NCBI GenBank assembly: GCA_050011895.1
Contig: JBEKIF010000024.1
Span: 16,344 to 80,343 of the forward strand
Length of the DNA: 64,000 nt
Direction of reading: 5' to 3'
From: DATBGO01 sp050011895
GTDB taxonomy: Bacteria > Actinomycetota > Actinomycetes > Streptosporangiales > Streptosporangiaceae
Made by a program: the position numbers and the translations under genes. The notes under the pieces are model-generated. The model saw only the letters and a program-made list of their open reading frames with translations. It had not been told where the DNA came from and ran no database searches. Shown here piece after piece: positions 9,583 to 18,418 of this stretch (position 1 is its first letter; the number at the start of each line of letters is the position of its first letter).

Positions 9583-10731
9583 TCAGCCAGCGGTGATTCC
9601 CTCGCCGCCGACCGCGCCGGGTACCGTGACCGAGCCGATGCCGGTGAGCGATCCGCCGGCGCCGACCGAGAACTCATCGACGATCCCGTTCAGGCCGGTC
9701 TGGACGTACAGGAACCGTCCGCCCCCCGCCGCCGTGGCGTCCACCGTCCCCGGGTCGGTGGTGGTGTTGCCGAGCAGGGTGAGCTGGCCGCTCGGGCTGG
9801 AGCGGTAACTGCTGACCGCCGGACCGCCGGCGTTGGAGGCGAAGAGCAGTCCGTGGCCGGGAGCGACCCAGCAGGTTGCGGCCTCGCCGGTACCGACCGC
9901 GTCGAGCAGGGTGACGGTCCCGTCCCCGTCGAGGCGGAAGGTGGCCAGCGCGTTGGTGCCTGCCTCGGCGATGACCAGGTGGCCGGCCCGGTCGAAGGTG
10001 ATCGCGAACGGGACGGTGCCCGGCTCGGAGTTCACGACCGGGCGCGCGGACAGGCCACCGTCGGGGCGGACGGCGAAGACGTCGATGTCGTTGCCGTTGG
10101 CCTTGGTCGTGACGATCAGCTGGGAGCCGTCCGGGGAGATAGCTAGCTGGCCGGGGGTGTTGGTGAACTGCGGGGTGGCCGACGGGTCGAGGCCGAGGGC
10201 CCGGTTCGACCCGGAGATCGGGAACAGCCGGCCGAAGAAGCTGCGGTAGCCCTGGACCGACCCGCCGTCCAGCGCGTTCAGCACGTAGACCAGGTCGCCG
10301 TGGACGGCCACGCTGACCGGGAATGTCCCGCCCGAGCCGGTCACCTGGCGGAGGCTGAGCTGGTCGCCGTGGACGGCGAAGACCGAGACGGTGTTGCTGC
10401 CGGCGTTGACCGCGTACAGCAGGCCGTGGCGCCGGTCGTAGGTCAGGGAGCCCTGGGAGGCGAGGTGGTCCACTACCGATCCGGCCAGGATGCCGCCGAG
10501 GCCGCCGGTGGGGTAGGCGCCGGCCTGGGTCAGGCTGCCGCCGCGGGCCCGCTGGTAGGCGACGACCTGGTTGCCTGCGGTGTTGTCGGTCTGAACGAAC
10601 ACGGCGCGGCCTGCGCCACCGAAGTGAGCGTGCGCCGTGGCGGCACCGGCCGGCCCGGCTGCCGCACCGAGCGTCCCGGCCACGACGGCCGCGATCACGG
10701 CCGCCGGGCCGAGCCTTCTCATGTTCTTCAT
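9583..10731 (-). CDS. Secreted beta-propeller protein, lactonase-like fold
   Basis: A 382-residue protein with an Ala-rich signal peptide ('AAVIAAVVAGTLGAAAGPAG', cleavage likely near AGAATA). The mature part has about seven blades, each with patterns such as G-L-L-Y-A-V-N-x-G-S-N-T-V-S-V-F, 'AISPDGSQLIVTTKANGNDI' and FLYVQTGLNGIVDEFSV. This matches the Lactonase/YVTN propeller group (6-phosphogluconolactonase fold). Export makes a role in sugar phosphate metabolism unlikely; an extracellular binding or sensing function is more plausible. It is first in a probable three-gene unit with the ECF sigma and anti-sigma factors. Confidence 0.8.
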   Translation of the reverse strand: MKNMRRLGPAAVIAAVVAGTLGAAAGPAGAATAHAHFGGAGRAVFVQTDNTAGNQVVAYQRARGGSLTQAGAYPTGGLGGILAGSVVDHLASQGSLTYDRRHGLLYAVNAGSNTVSVFAVHGDQLSLRQVTGSGGTFPVSVAVHGDLVYVLNALDGGSVQGYRSFFGRLFPISGSNRALGLDPSATPQFTNTPGQLAISPDGSQLIVTTKANGNDIDVFAVRPDGGLSARPVVNSEPGTVPFAITFDRAGHLVIAEAGTNALATFRLDGDGTVTLLDAVGTGEAATCWVAPGHGLLFASNAGGPAVSSYRSSPSGQLTLLGNTTTDPGTVDATAAGGGRFLYVQTGLNGIVDEFSVGAGGSLTGIGSVTVPGAVGGEGITAG

Positions 10732-10911
10732 GCCTGCTCCTTACGCTGGGATGCGGACGTACCGGGAGTTCAGTCCCGGCAGCCGCCCCCGCGTTACAGG
10801 CGACCGCGCGGCGACGCCCCCTGGCAGGGCTGGCCCGCCGCGCAGCCGGGCCGCGACCGTCGCGTAGCTTGGGTGCGTTCCCGGCCCGCCAGTTCAGGAG
10901 TGTCGCCGGTC

Positions 10912-11910
10912 ATGACTATCCCGGTCGCCTGCCAGGGGCTCGGCCCCATCGGCCTGCAGATCGCGCGCCGGCTGGCTCAGCGGCCCGGCGTCGCGGTCGT
11001 AGCCGCGATCGACCTCGACCCGGCCAAGATGGGTAAGGATCTGGGCACCCTGGCCGGCGCTGAGCAGTTCGGCGTTCCGGTCACGGCGGAGCTTCCGCGG
11101 TGCCCAGAGGGCCGGGCCGGAGTGCTGGTCCACGCGACCGGCTCGCGGCTGGCGGCCATCATGCCGCAACTGGTCAGCGCGGTTGAGATGGGCTGGAACG
11201 TGCTGTCCACCTGCGAGGAGCTGGCCTACCCCCGGGCCGGGGACGGCGGGCTCGCCGCGGAGCTTGACGCGCGCGCCCAGACGGCTGGCACCAGCGTCCT
11301 CGGAGCGGGGATCAATCCGGGATTCCTGCTCGACGCGCTCGTCCTCGTGCTCACCACCGTGTGCGCGACTGTCAGCAGGGTGGAGGTAACGCGGACCGTC
11401 GATACCGACGAGCGTCGCCGTCAGCTGCAGGCCAAGGCGGGCGTCGGCCTGAGCGCCGGGGAGTTCCGCGGGCGCGCGGCCGCCGGGCTGGTCGGGCACG
11501 TCGGGCTGCGGGAGTCGGCCTATCTGGTCTGCGCCTGCCTGGGCTGGCCGGTGGACGACTATACCGAGACGATCGATCCGGTCCTGGCGCCGGCGGCGGT
11601 CAGCACCGGTCTCGGCGTGGTGCCCGAAGGCGGTGTCATCGGCCAGCTGCAGACCGCGACGGTGCGGTCGCGCGGGGAGGTGGTCGTCAGGTACCGGCTC
11701 CAGATGAGCGCCGGCGCGCCGTCACAGGATGCGATCGACATTTACGGCGAGCCTGATGTGCATCAGCGGATCTCCTCCGGCGTCAACGGGGACATCGGCA
11801 CCCAGGCCGTCATCGCCAACCTTGTCCCTGTCGTCGCCGCCGCCAGGCCAGGCCTGCTCACCATGGCTGATGTTGTCGGCGTGCACTGCGCGCAGGGGCC
11901 GGGCAGGTGA
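10912..11910 (+). CDS. DapB-like NAD(P)-dependent dehydrogenase (2,4-diaminopentanoate dehydrogenase-like)
   Basis: A 332-residue protein. A Rossmann start 'CQGLGPIGLQIARRLAQRPG' is followed by an acidic strand end (AAIDLDPAKMG), then VLVHATGSRL and 'STCEELAYP'. The 'LGAGINPGFLLDAL' segment is characteristic of the dihydrodipicolinate-reductase-like group that includes 2,4-diaminopentanoate dehydrogenase. The C-terminal domain has the alternating strands of these enzymes. ATG 10912 is preceded by CAGGAG at 10895; GTG 10900 overlaps that site and is less likely. The substrate is unknown; an amino-acid or amine oxidoreductase role is inferred. The next gene follows closely on the same strand. 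Confidence 0.75.
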   Translation: MTIPVACQGLGPIGLQIARRLAQRPGVAVVAAIDLDPAKMGKDLGTLAGAEQFGVPVTAELPRCPEGRAGVLVHATGSRLAAIMPQLVSAVEMGWNVLSTCEELAYPRAGDGGLAAELDARAQTAGTSVLGAGINPGFLLDALVLVLTTVCATVSRVEVTRTVDTDERRRQLQAKAGVGLSAGEFRGRAAAGLVGHVGLRESAYLVCACLGWPVDDYTETIDPVLAPAAVSTGLGVVPEGGVIGQLQTATVRSRGEVVVRYRLQMSAGAPSQDAIDIYGEPDVHQRISSGVNGDIGTQAVIANLVPVVAAARPGLLTMADVVGVHCAQGPGR

Positions 11911-11980
11911 CCCGGTGGGGAGGGCCCAGCGGAACGGCGAACTCGAAGGGACCCCGGCCATCAGTGAGGTCATCGGACCG

Positions 11981-12619
11981 GTGCCGGTGAGCCAGCCGGG
12001 CGGCGGAGATCTCGCCAGCCATCCGGACCGGATCCGGTGGAACGCCAGGTACGCAGCTGGCCCCGCAGGCTCCTTCGCGCCGCATCCGGCCGCCGTCCGC
12101 GCGCTGGCCATGGAGCTGCCGGACGGGCCGGTCCTGGAGCTGGCCTGCGGGCCATCGGGCAGCGCGCTGCTGGCCGCCGAGGCCGGCCGGCCCGTCACCG
12201 CTGTGGACGTGTCCGAGGTGGCGCTCGCCTTGCTGGAGGATGAGGCACGCCGCCGTCGGCTCGGAGGGCTGATCACGCTGGTGCAGGCCGACCTGACCAG
12301 CTGGTGCCCGCCGGATGACGGGTACGCGCTGGTGCTCTGCACCGGCTACTGGGAGTACGCCGCCTTCGCGGCGGGCACGGGCGCGGTGGCGGCGGGCGGC
12401 CTGCTGGCATGGGAGGCCTTCACCGCCGAGGCCCGCCGGGTCCGGGCCGGCCTGCGCGCGCAGTGGTGCCTCGGCCCGGGCGAGCCGGCCACGCTGCTGC
12501 CAGCTCGCTTCGCGGTGCTCAGCCAGGAGGACATTGATGGCGGCAGCCGAGGGGCCCGGCGGCGCCTGCTGGCCCGTGAGCGCGCTGTTCGCGGCGCGAG
12601 CCCGCTGCCCGGCTGGTGA
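11981..12619 (+). CDS. Class I SAM-dependent methyltransferase
   Basis: A ~212-residue protein with motif I 'PVLELACGPSGSALLAAE', an acidic residue ending strand 2 (VTAVDVSEVAL), 'LVQADLTSW' and 'YALVLCTGYWEYAAF', the standard order of a Rossmann-like methyltransferase. The N-terminus 'DRIRWNARYAAG' matches the W-N-x-R/K-Y opening of small thiopurine/tellurite-type methyltransferases. GTG 11981 was chosen; GTG 11915, five bases after the previous stop, is an alternative that adds 22 residues. The substrate is unknown. The C-terminal ~40 residues are Arg/Ala-rich. Confidence 0.75.
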   Translation: MPVSQPGGGDLASHPDRIRWNARYAAGPAGSFAPHPAAVRALAMELPDGPVLELACGPSGSALLAAEAGRPVTAVDVSEVALALLEDEARRRRLGGLITLVQADLTSWCPPDDGYALVLCTGYWEYAAFAAGTGAVAAGGLLAWEAFTAEARRVRAGLRAQWCLGPGEPATLLPARFAVLSQEDIDGGSRGARRRLLARERAVRGASPLPGW

Positions 12620-12743
12620 TTCACGGGCGCGCCGCGATCGATAGCGAGCGTTCCGAGGCGCAGCGCGGCGGATGTAGGCCACAGCAGCCGGATGGCCGCC
12701 CGGCACCCCGCGGTGCTGGATTCTGGCGGCCGGATCACGCATC

Positions 12744-13874
12744 ATGAGCAGGTCACTTTCCGCTGGGGGGGCGAACGTGGCAGTCGTTCGATGGTGCGTC
12801 ATGCTTGGCTGCGCCGTTCTGGCCGTGGTGGTGCTGACGGCCGGCTTACCATCAGCGCCGGCGCCGCGGCCGCCGCGCTGGCAGGTCTCCACCGCTATTC
12901 ATGCGGCCGACGCGGGCCTGACCGATGTCATCGCCACCGGCCGCGACGATGCGTGGGCGACGGGCAGCTCCGCCGCCAGCACCCCGGTGGTGTACCGGTG
13001 GGACGGGAACCGCTGGCAGCCGATGGATCGTCCCGGTTCTTCGGGGTCCGCCGCGGCCAGCGTGGCTGCATCGTCGGCCGCCAACGTCTGGGTAGCCATC
13101 GCCGACGAGGCAGCGGTGGATCACTGGAACGGGCACGCCTGGTCCAGGGTCAGCTTCGGGCCGCCGGGCAGGATCGAGATCGACGGGATAGCGACCAGCG
13201 GGCGGCGTGATGTGTGGGCGTTCGCCTATAACAGGGTCAGGAAGCGGGAGACGGCGTTTCACTACGACGGCACTGCGTGGCGGGGCACGCCGCTGGCCGT
13301 GACGCTGGGCGGTGGCGGTACGGCGCGGCTGGTCAGCTCCTCCTCCAGGTCGAATATCTGGGCGTGGGCTTACGACGTCGCCCGCGGCGGCTGGGTCTCC
13401 TTGCATTTCAACGGCAGCAGGTGGCGGGTGATCCCGCTGCCCGCCAGGCTGCTGCCTGCCGGGCACACGATCCTCCCCGAGCAGATGCTGGCCGTGTCCG
13501 CGACCAGCGTGTGGGGGACGATCTACGCCGCCACCGGGAGTTCACGCGGCCCGGTGGTCCTGATGCACTGGAACGGGCTCCGCTGGAGCCGGGTAACCGG
13601 CCGGCTGCCCGCCGGCGCCCTCGCCGGGCCGATCGCCGGAGACGGCAACGGGGGACTATGGCTCTACGCCGTGCGCCCGGCCGGAGCCGGCTATCTCGTG
13701 CACTACCTGCACGGGACATGGACAAGCGCAGCCGGGCCGGCCAGCTCAGGCAGCACCGTCTCGGTAACCGCGCTGACGCACGTCCCCGGCACCAGTTCGC
13801 TGTGGGCCTCCGGCACGATCGGCGTCGGGTTCGGTACGAGCCACGGGGCCGCCATCCTCTCCTACGGCCGCTAG
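12744..13874 (+). CDS. Secreted repeat (propeller-like) protein of unknown function
   Basis: A 376-residue protein with a hydrophobic N-terminal segment ('CVMLGCAVLAVVVLTAGLPS') that is a signal peptide or anchor. The mature part repeats a ~50-residue motif ending in patterns such as VYRWDGNRWQPM, VDHWNGHAWSRV, AFHYDGTAWRGT, LHFNGSRWRV and LMHWNGLRWSRV, preceded by N-V-W-V/D-V-W-A. This is seen in actinobacterial extracellular repeat proteins that probably form a beta-propeller. ATG 12744 lacks a clear ribosome site; GTG 12777, after a G-rich stretch, is an equally good start. A strong hairpin lies 109 nt after the stop. Confidence 0.7.
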   Translation: MSRSLSAGGANVAVVRWCVMLGCAVLAVVVLTAGLPSAPAPRPPRWQVSTAIHAADAGLTDVIATGRDDAWATGSSAASTPVVYRWDGNRWQPMDRPGSSGSAAASVAASSAANVWVAIADEAAVDHWNGHAWSRVSFGPPGRIEIDGIATSGRRDVWAFAYNRVRKRETAFHYDGTAWRGTPLAVTLGGGGTARLVSSSSRSNIWAWAYDVARGGWVSLHFNGSRWRVIPLPARLLPAGHTILPEQMLAVSATSVWGTIYAATGSSRGPVVLMHWNGLRWSRVTGRLPAGALAGPIAGDGNGGLWLYAVRPAGAGYLVHYLHGTWTSAAGPASSGSTVSVTALTHVPGTSSLWASGTIGVGFGTSHGAAILSYGR

Positions 13875-13982
13875 CGTTCGCCCGATTCGCACCCGATCGC
13901 ACGCGGCTGCCGCGCCGTCGGTCAGCAGGCGCGGCCCGGCCACCGGGCCGACCGCCGCCGAACTGGACCGGTTCCTGGCAGC

Positions 13983-14017
13983 GCGGGGACATCACCCGGG
14001 CTGGGTGATGTCCCCGC
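13983..14017 (+). terminator. Perfect 15-bp stem-loop, probable terminator
   Basis: The arms GCGGGGACATCACCC (13983-13997) and GGGTGATGTCCCCGC (14003-14017) pair without mismatch around a 5-nt loop. No T-tract follows, which is common in high-GC actinomycetes. It probably ends the 12744 transcript. Confidence 0.7.
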
Positions 14018-14044
14018 CGCCACGGACCGGATGTACTGCGGATC

Positions 14045-14093
14045 GAGGCGCGTGCACGCGTGGACCGGGGGGGAATCGCGTGCACGCGGCCTC
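14045..14093. promoter_or_regulatory. Paired CGCGTGCACGCG palindromes (operator-like)
   Basis: Two copies of GCGTGCACGCG (14050-14060 and 14078-14088), each self-complementary, are extended outward by GAGG and CCTC so that the whole forms a larger inverted repeat with one unpaired base. It sits 60 nt before the CMD-like gene at 14153. The binding protein is unknown. Confidence 0.5.
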
Positions 14094-14152
14094 GGCCCGT
14101 CCGTATCCGGAAGCGCCGGTGGCGCGTTCCGCAGTTGCCAAGGAGAAGACCC

Positions 14153-14467
14153 ATGCCTGCAGAGACTCCGGTGCTCGACACGCTTACCGACATGACGGCC
14201 GCGTCTGCCGATCACAGCTACCTGGGCTCGCGGGACATGATGCTCGCCAGGCTCAGCGCCCTGATCGCGGTCGACGCGCCGCCCGCGTCCTATCTCGCCA
14301 ACGCCGGTGCCGCGGCCGACAACGGGATCACCGCCGAGGACCTGCAGGGCATCATGATCGCGGTTGCCCCGGTGGTCGGCACCGCCAGGGTCGTCTCGGC
14401 TGGCGGCAACCTGTTCAAGGCGCTCGGCTTCGCGATCGCCGTAGCCGACGAGAACGGCCAGGCCTGA
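14153..14467 (+). CDS. Carboxymuconolactone-decarboxylase-like (AhpD-fold) small protein
   Basis: A 104-residue protein. The central part 'MMLARLSALIAVDAPPASYL' and the later 'EDLQGIMIAVAPVVGTARVV' match small actinobacterial proteins usually annotated in the carboxymuconolactone decarboxylase family. The AhpD C-x2-C redox pair is absent, so peroxidase activity is unlikely. The ATG is preceded by AAGGAGA. The paired palindromes upstream suggest dedicated control. The biochemical role is unknown. Confidence 0.7.
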   Translation: MPAETPVLDTLTDMTAASADHSYLGSRDMMLARLSALIAVDAPPASYLANAGAAADNGITAEDLQGIMIAVAPVVGTARVVSAGGNLFKALGFAIAVADENGQA

Positions 14468-14581
14468 CGGCCGGCCGGGGGACCTGGGTCCGGCAGCGGT
14501 AGCGGGCCGTCGCCATGCCGCGCAGCGGGGCGGCGGCCTGCTTCTGCAGATACCTCGTCACACCATCGCCGGCCAGGGCGG

Positions 14582-15685
14582 TTACTTCGGCGGGCGGATC
14601 GGCGGGATGACCTTGGTCGAATGCCGGCGGGGGCCGGACCAGAGCGCCGGAACTGCGTCGATGGCGTAGGCGAGTGCGTAGGCGGCCTGCTCATAGTTGA
14701 CGCGCCAGCCGACGAAGTCCGGCCATGCCTCGGCCGGCTCGCGCTCGATCGGGAAGTCAACCTCGCGCATCCGCGTGACGGCGTCGAGGAACTCCTCGTA
14801 CGTCAGGCTAATTCCCCGCGACGGGTCGGGTTTGTCCGGGATGTCAATGCCCAGAGCCCGCGCGACATCCGTGAAGCAGAGGAAACCGCTGCGCAGGCAG
14901 AGCCTTGCGGGAACGGTGGGCGCCTCCTTCGGTGACAGCGTGAGCATCAGGGCAGCGGAGTCCAGGATGGCGAGCAACGCGGTGACCCACGATGACAGGG
15001 GCCGGGGCGAGCGGAATCGCACCAGCGGAAGGTAGGTGGTATGGCTCTCCGCGACGTCGGACGCCCAGCGCTCCCATTCCGCGTAGAGATCGGGCAGGGT
15101 ATCGATGGTCGACACCCCCGAGCCCAGCGCGTAATGGGTCCTGGCCAGCAGCTCCGGACCCCACGACGGAACGCCTGCCCGGGCGTTGAGCAGTGCGATG
15201 TCAGTCTCTCGGCGGTTGAACTCCGAATACAGGGTCGGCAGGTAGGCGATTTGCAGGGTGACCGTGACGATCCCGGTCAGCGACGCGAAGTCGATGATCG
15301 TGCGCTCCGGCGCGCCCCTGACGGCGTCGCTGCCGATCTGCCACAAGCCCGGGCCGGCCGTGGCGAATGCGGCGGTGATCCCGCCGGAGATGAACGGCCA
15401 CAGCAACAGCGCGTAGCCGACGAAGAAGAACCCAAGCCAGGCGATCAGCTGGCAGATCAGGATCGTGGCCGCCTGCGCGGCGAGCACCCTGTCGCGCTGC
15501 CTGAAGTCCTTGATCAGGCTGGCGACCAGCTGGAATGTCCAATTTATGGCCACGTCGACCAGGTTGGTCAGCCGGCTTCCCGATGGCCGGGGCACGATCA
15601 GCGTGCCGACAACGCTGCCCGCGGTCACCAGGACGATCAGCCCACCGACCACGGCGGCCACCGCGCGAGCAGCCAGCGGCACCAC
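14582..15685 (-). CDS. Integral membrane protein, ion-channel-like
   Basis: A 367-residue protein. N-terminal hydrophobic segments are 'AARAVAAVVGGLIVLVTAGS', 'TILICQLIAWLGFFFVGYAL' and, after a loop, 'TGIVTVTLQIAYLPTLYSEF', followed by a cytosolic helical domain of ~200 residues. A two- to four-helix pore module joined to a soluble domain, with N-R-R-E-T after the last helix, recalls bacterial ion-channel-related proteins. I see no canonical TVGYG potassium filter, so the channel assignment is tentative. It is transcribed divergently from the 15838 gene with 152 nt between them. Confidence 0.55.
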   Translation of the reverse strand: MVPLAARAVAAVVGGLIVLVTAGSVVGTLIVPRPSGSRLTNLVDVAINWTFQLVASLIKDFRQRDRVLAAQAATILICQLIAWLGFFFVGYALLLWPFISGGITAAFATAGPGLWQIGSDAVRGAPERTIIDFASLTGIVTVTLQIAYLPTLYSEFNRRETDIALLNARAGVPSWGPELLARTHYALGSGVSTIDTLPDLYAEWERWASDVAESHTTYLPLVRFRSPRPLSSWVTALLAILDSAALMLTLSPKEAPTVPARLCLRSGFLCFTDVARALGIDIPDKPDPSRGISLTYEEFLDAVTRMREVDFPIEREPAEAWPDFVGWRVNYEQAAYALAYAIDAVPALWSGPRRHSTKVIPPIRPPK

Positions 15686-15837
15686 GATGTTCCCCCTGGT
15701 TGGTCAAGGTCAAGCCGAGGGCACGAGTATCCCAGGTGCCCGATCGGCCGGGCACGCGGCATCCGGTTGCTGCCGGACGGGCCGGTCGCCAGCGATAATG
15801 ACGGCGGGGGCACATTGACATAGGAGGCCGGGGCAGC

Positions 15838-18021
15838 GTGACCGAAAGCTGGGCGTACAGCGGCAGTCCGCACTCGCGGGCTGCCGACGGGACGATAACG
15901 CTGGTCGAAGGCGTCACCTTCTGCATCTGTGACACCGGAGGTGACATCGGCCCGGGGGCGGAACGGGGGCTGTTCTTCCGGGACACCCGGTTCCTCAGCC
16001 GGTTTGAGGTGGAGGTCGATGGCCAGCGGCTCGATCCGCTCACCGTGGATTGCCCGACTCGCTATACCGGGATCTTCATCGCCCGGCGGCCGCCCCGGTC
16101 CGGTACCGCCGACAGCACGCTGCTCGTGGTGCGGCGCCGCTACGTCGGCAACGGCATGATGGAGGAGATCACGCTGCGCAACCTCGGCCGGGAGAACGCC
16201 GGGGTGGTCCTCAGCCTGACCGTCGAAGCTGACTTCGCCGGGCTCTTCGAGGTCAAGGAGGACCGGGTCCGGGTCCGCGAGGCGACCGAGCTGGTCACCG
16301 ACGACGCCGCGCTACGGCTGATCTACCGGAAGGGCCCCGAATCACGCGCGGTCACCGTGGCGGCTACCGCCGATCCGACGGTGACCAGCCAGCAGCTGAT
16401 CTGGCGCCCTGTCCTGCCGCCGCGCAGCGAGTGGACGACCACCGTGCAGGTGCATCCCGCACTCGACGGAATCGACGTGCCGCCCAGGTACCGGCCCGGG
16501 CAGCCGGTTGAGGCGAGCGGTCCGGCCACCCGCCTGGCGGAATGGCGGCAGGCAACACCGGCCGTCAGCACACCGGACGAGCGGCTCACCGCGATGCTCG
16601 CCGTCAGTGCCGAGGACCTCGGTGCCCTGCGGATCTTCGACGGGGACCGGCCGGACCGTAGCGTGGTCGCCGCGGGGGCGCCGTGGTTCATGACGCTCTT
16701 CGGCCGTGACGCGCTGCTCACCAGCTGGATGCTGCTGCCGCTCGACCCGAGCCTGGCGCTGGGCACCTTGCACACCCTGGCCCGGCTGCAGGGCAGCAAA
16801 GTCGATCCGCTGAGCGAGGAGGAGCCCGGGCGGATCTTGCACGAGGTGCGCTCCGGGCTGGACAGCGGGTATGCCCTCGGCGGCCGGGATGTCTACTACG
16901 GCAGCAGCGATGCAACGCCCCTGTTCGTCATGCTGCTCGGCGAGCTGCGGCGCTGGGGGCTGGCCCGCGGCGAGGTCGATGCGCTGCTGCCGCACGCTGA
17001 CCGGGCGCTGGCCTGGATCGAGCAGTACGGCGACTCCGACGGCGACGGGTTCGTCGAGTACCAGCGGGCCACCGACCGTGGCCTGGCTAACCAGGGCTGG
17101 AAGGACTCTTTCGACGCGATCAGCTTCGCCGCCGGCGCCCTGGCCGAGCCGCCCATCGCGCTGGCTGAGGTGCAGGGCTACGTCTATGCCGCATATGTGG
17201 CCAGGGCGCACTTCGCCAGGGAGGCTGGCGAGGAGGACGCCGCCGGGCACTGGGCCGAGGCAGCCGCCGCGCTCAAGCGCCGCTTCAACGACGCGTTCTG
17301 GCTGCCCGATCGCGGGTACTACGCGCTCGCGCTTGACCGGGACAAGCGGCCCGTCGACGCGCTGGCGTCGAACATGGGGCACTGCCTGTGGACCGGGGTG
17401 GTCGACGAGGACAAGGCCGCTGCCGTGACCGCCCGGCTGCTCGGGCCGGACATGTTCACCGGATTCGGGGTGCGCACGCTCGGCGAGACGATGGGCCGTT
17501 ACAACCCGATGAGCTACCACAATGGCTCGGTCTGGCCGCACGACAACGCCATTATCGCGGCCGGCCTGATGCGCTACGGCGCCGTGGAGGCCGCCCAGCA
17601 GATCGCCATGGCGGTCTTCGACGCCGGCGAGAGCTTTGGCGGCCGGCTTCCCGAGCTGTTCTGCGGTTTCGACCGAGCCGACTTCGGCGAGCCGGTGCCC
17701 TATCCGACGGCCTGCTCACCGCAGGCCTGGGCCGCGGCGGCTCCGCTGTACCTGCTGCGCACCCTGCTGCGTTTCGACCCATGGATCCCGTTCGGGCGGG
17801 TGTGGTGCGCGCCCGCCGTCCCGGAACGGTACCTGCCGCTGCGGATCGCGCGGCTGCACCTGGCGGGCGCCGCGCTCACCCTGGACGCCCGGGAGGGAGC
17901 CTGGAACCTCGCCGGGCTACCCCGCGGCATCGAGCTCATCCGCAAGCCGCGCCGGCCGCTGACCGCGGGCACGCCACCGCACCTAACCAAGAAGTCCACC
18001 AACATACTGACCCAGATGTAA
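15838..18021 (+). CDS. Glycogen-debranching-type amylo-alpha-1,6-glucosidase
   Basis: A 727-residue enzyme. The N-terminal ~270 residues ('GTITLVEGVTFCICDTGGDI', 'ERGLFFRDTRFLSRFEVEVD') are the bacterial debranching-enzyme N-terminal domain. The C-terminal part is an (alpha/alpha)6 barrel of GH63/GH133-like enzymes: 'APWFMTLFGRDALLTSWMLL', 'GLANQGWKDSFDAISF' and 'MSYHNGSVWPHDNAIIAAGL' carry the usual acidic/aromatic active-site context. It probably hydrolyses alpha-1,6 branches or related oligosaccharides in the cytoplasm. It uses GTG 15838. The glycosyltransferase at 18419 follows on the same strand after ~400 nt, suggesting a carbohydrate-storage or stress-sugar locus. Confidence 0.88.
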   Translation: MTESWAYSGSPHSRAADGTITLVEGVTFCICDTGGDIGPGAERGLFFRDTRFLSRFEVEVDGQRLDPLTVDCPTRYTGIFIARRPPRSGTADSTLLVVRRRYVGNGMMEEITLRNLGRENAGVVLSLTVEADFAGLFEVKEDRVRVREATELVTDDAALRLIYRKGPESRAVTVAATADPTVTSQQLIWRPVLPPRSEWTTTVQVHPALDGIDVPPRYRPGQPVEASGPATRLAEWRQATPAVSTPDERLTAMLAVSAEDLGALRIFDGDRPDRSVVAAGAPWFMTLFGRDALLTSWMLLPLDPSLALGTLHTLARLQGSKVDPLSEEEPGRILHEVRSGLDSGYALGGRDVYYGSSDATPLFVMLLGELRRWGLARGEVDALLPHADRALAWIEQYGDSDGDGFVEYQRATDRGLANQGWKDSFDAISFAAGALAEPPIALAEVQGYVYAAYVARAHFAREAGEEDAAGHWAEAAAALKRRFNDAFWLPDRGYYALALDRDKRPVDALASNMGHCLWTGVVDEDKAAAVTARLLGPDMFTGFGVRTLGETMGRYNPMSYHNGSVWPHDNAIIAAGLMRYGAVEAAQQIAMAVFDAGESFGGRLPELFCGFDRADFGEPVPYPTACSPQAWAAAAPLYLLRTLLRFDPWIPFGRVWCAPAVPERYLPLRIARLHLAGAALTLDAREGAWNLAGLPRGIELIRKPRRPLTAGTPPHLTKKSTNILTQM

Positions 18022-18418
18022 TTTCTTCTTAACCTTTCGGGCACATTTTCGCTTCCCGCCGAGGAACAGGACGTCCTGCTGTATTCGGTCGGGCCGATCG
18101 CGGGAATGATCGCGGCGTGACAGGCGAATATGCGCGGCCTGGACTAGTGCGATGCGGTTACTACGTCTGGCCCGGCGGGCGGCAGGTACCGTCACTCCCG
18201 CCGCCAGAGCGACCGGGTGCGGCGGGTAACCAATCTGGTCGGCGGGAAGGCGCACGCTGTCCGGTGCAAGCCGGGTGCCTGCCTGCCAAGACCGTGTCGC
18301 CGGGCCTGGCGCCGGGCGCGACGCCCCGCGGGTGCCTGTGGATAACTGGTGCCCGCCCGGCGGAACGAGCCGGATGCCAGGAGTCGCATCGCCATCGACA
18401 CCGATAAGGAGGCATCTA
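18022..18418 (+). other. Intergenic region between debranching enzyme and glycosyltransferase
   Basis: About 400 nt without a supported gene. It begins AT-rich (TTTCTTCTTAACC). Later it holds dyad-rich GC sequence (GGCGGGCGGCAGG / CCCGCCGCC) that could fold, and it ends with the strong ribosome site AAGGAGG at 18406-18412. I found no recognisable riboswitch. Confidence 0.4.

Noticed and set aside
11729..11980. Longer N-terminus for the methyltransferase beginning inside the dehydrogenase gene
   Set aside because: It would overlap the upstream gene by ~180 nt in another frame and adds residues unlike any methyltransferase.
18180..18330. Dyad-rich sequence before the glycosyltransferase, considered as a cobalamin-type riboswitch
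   Set aside because: A GGTGCAAG-like piece is present, but the conserved core of that riboswitch is not, and the downstream gene has no link to cobalamin.
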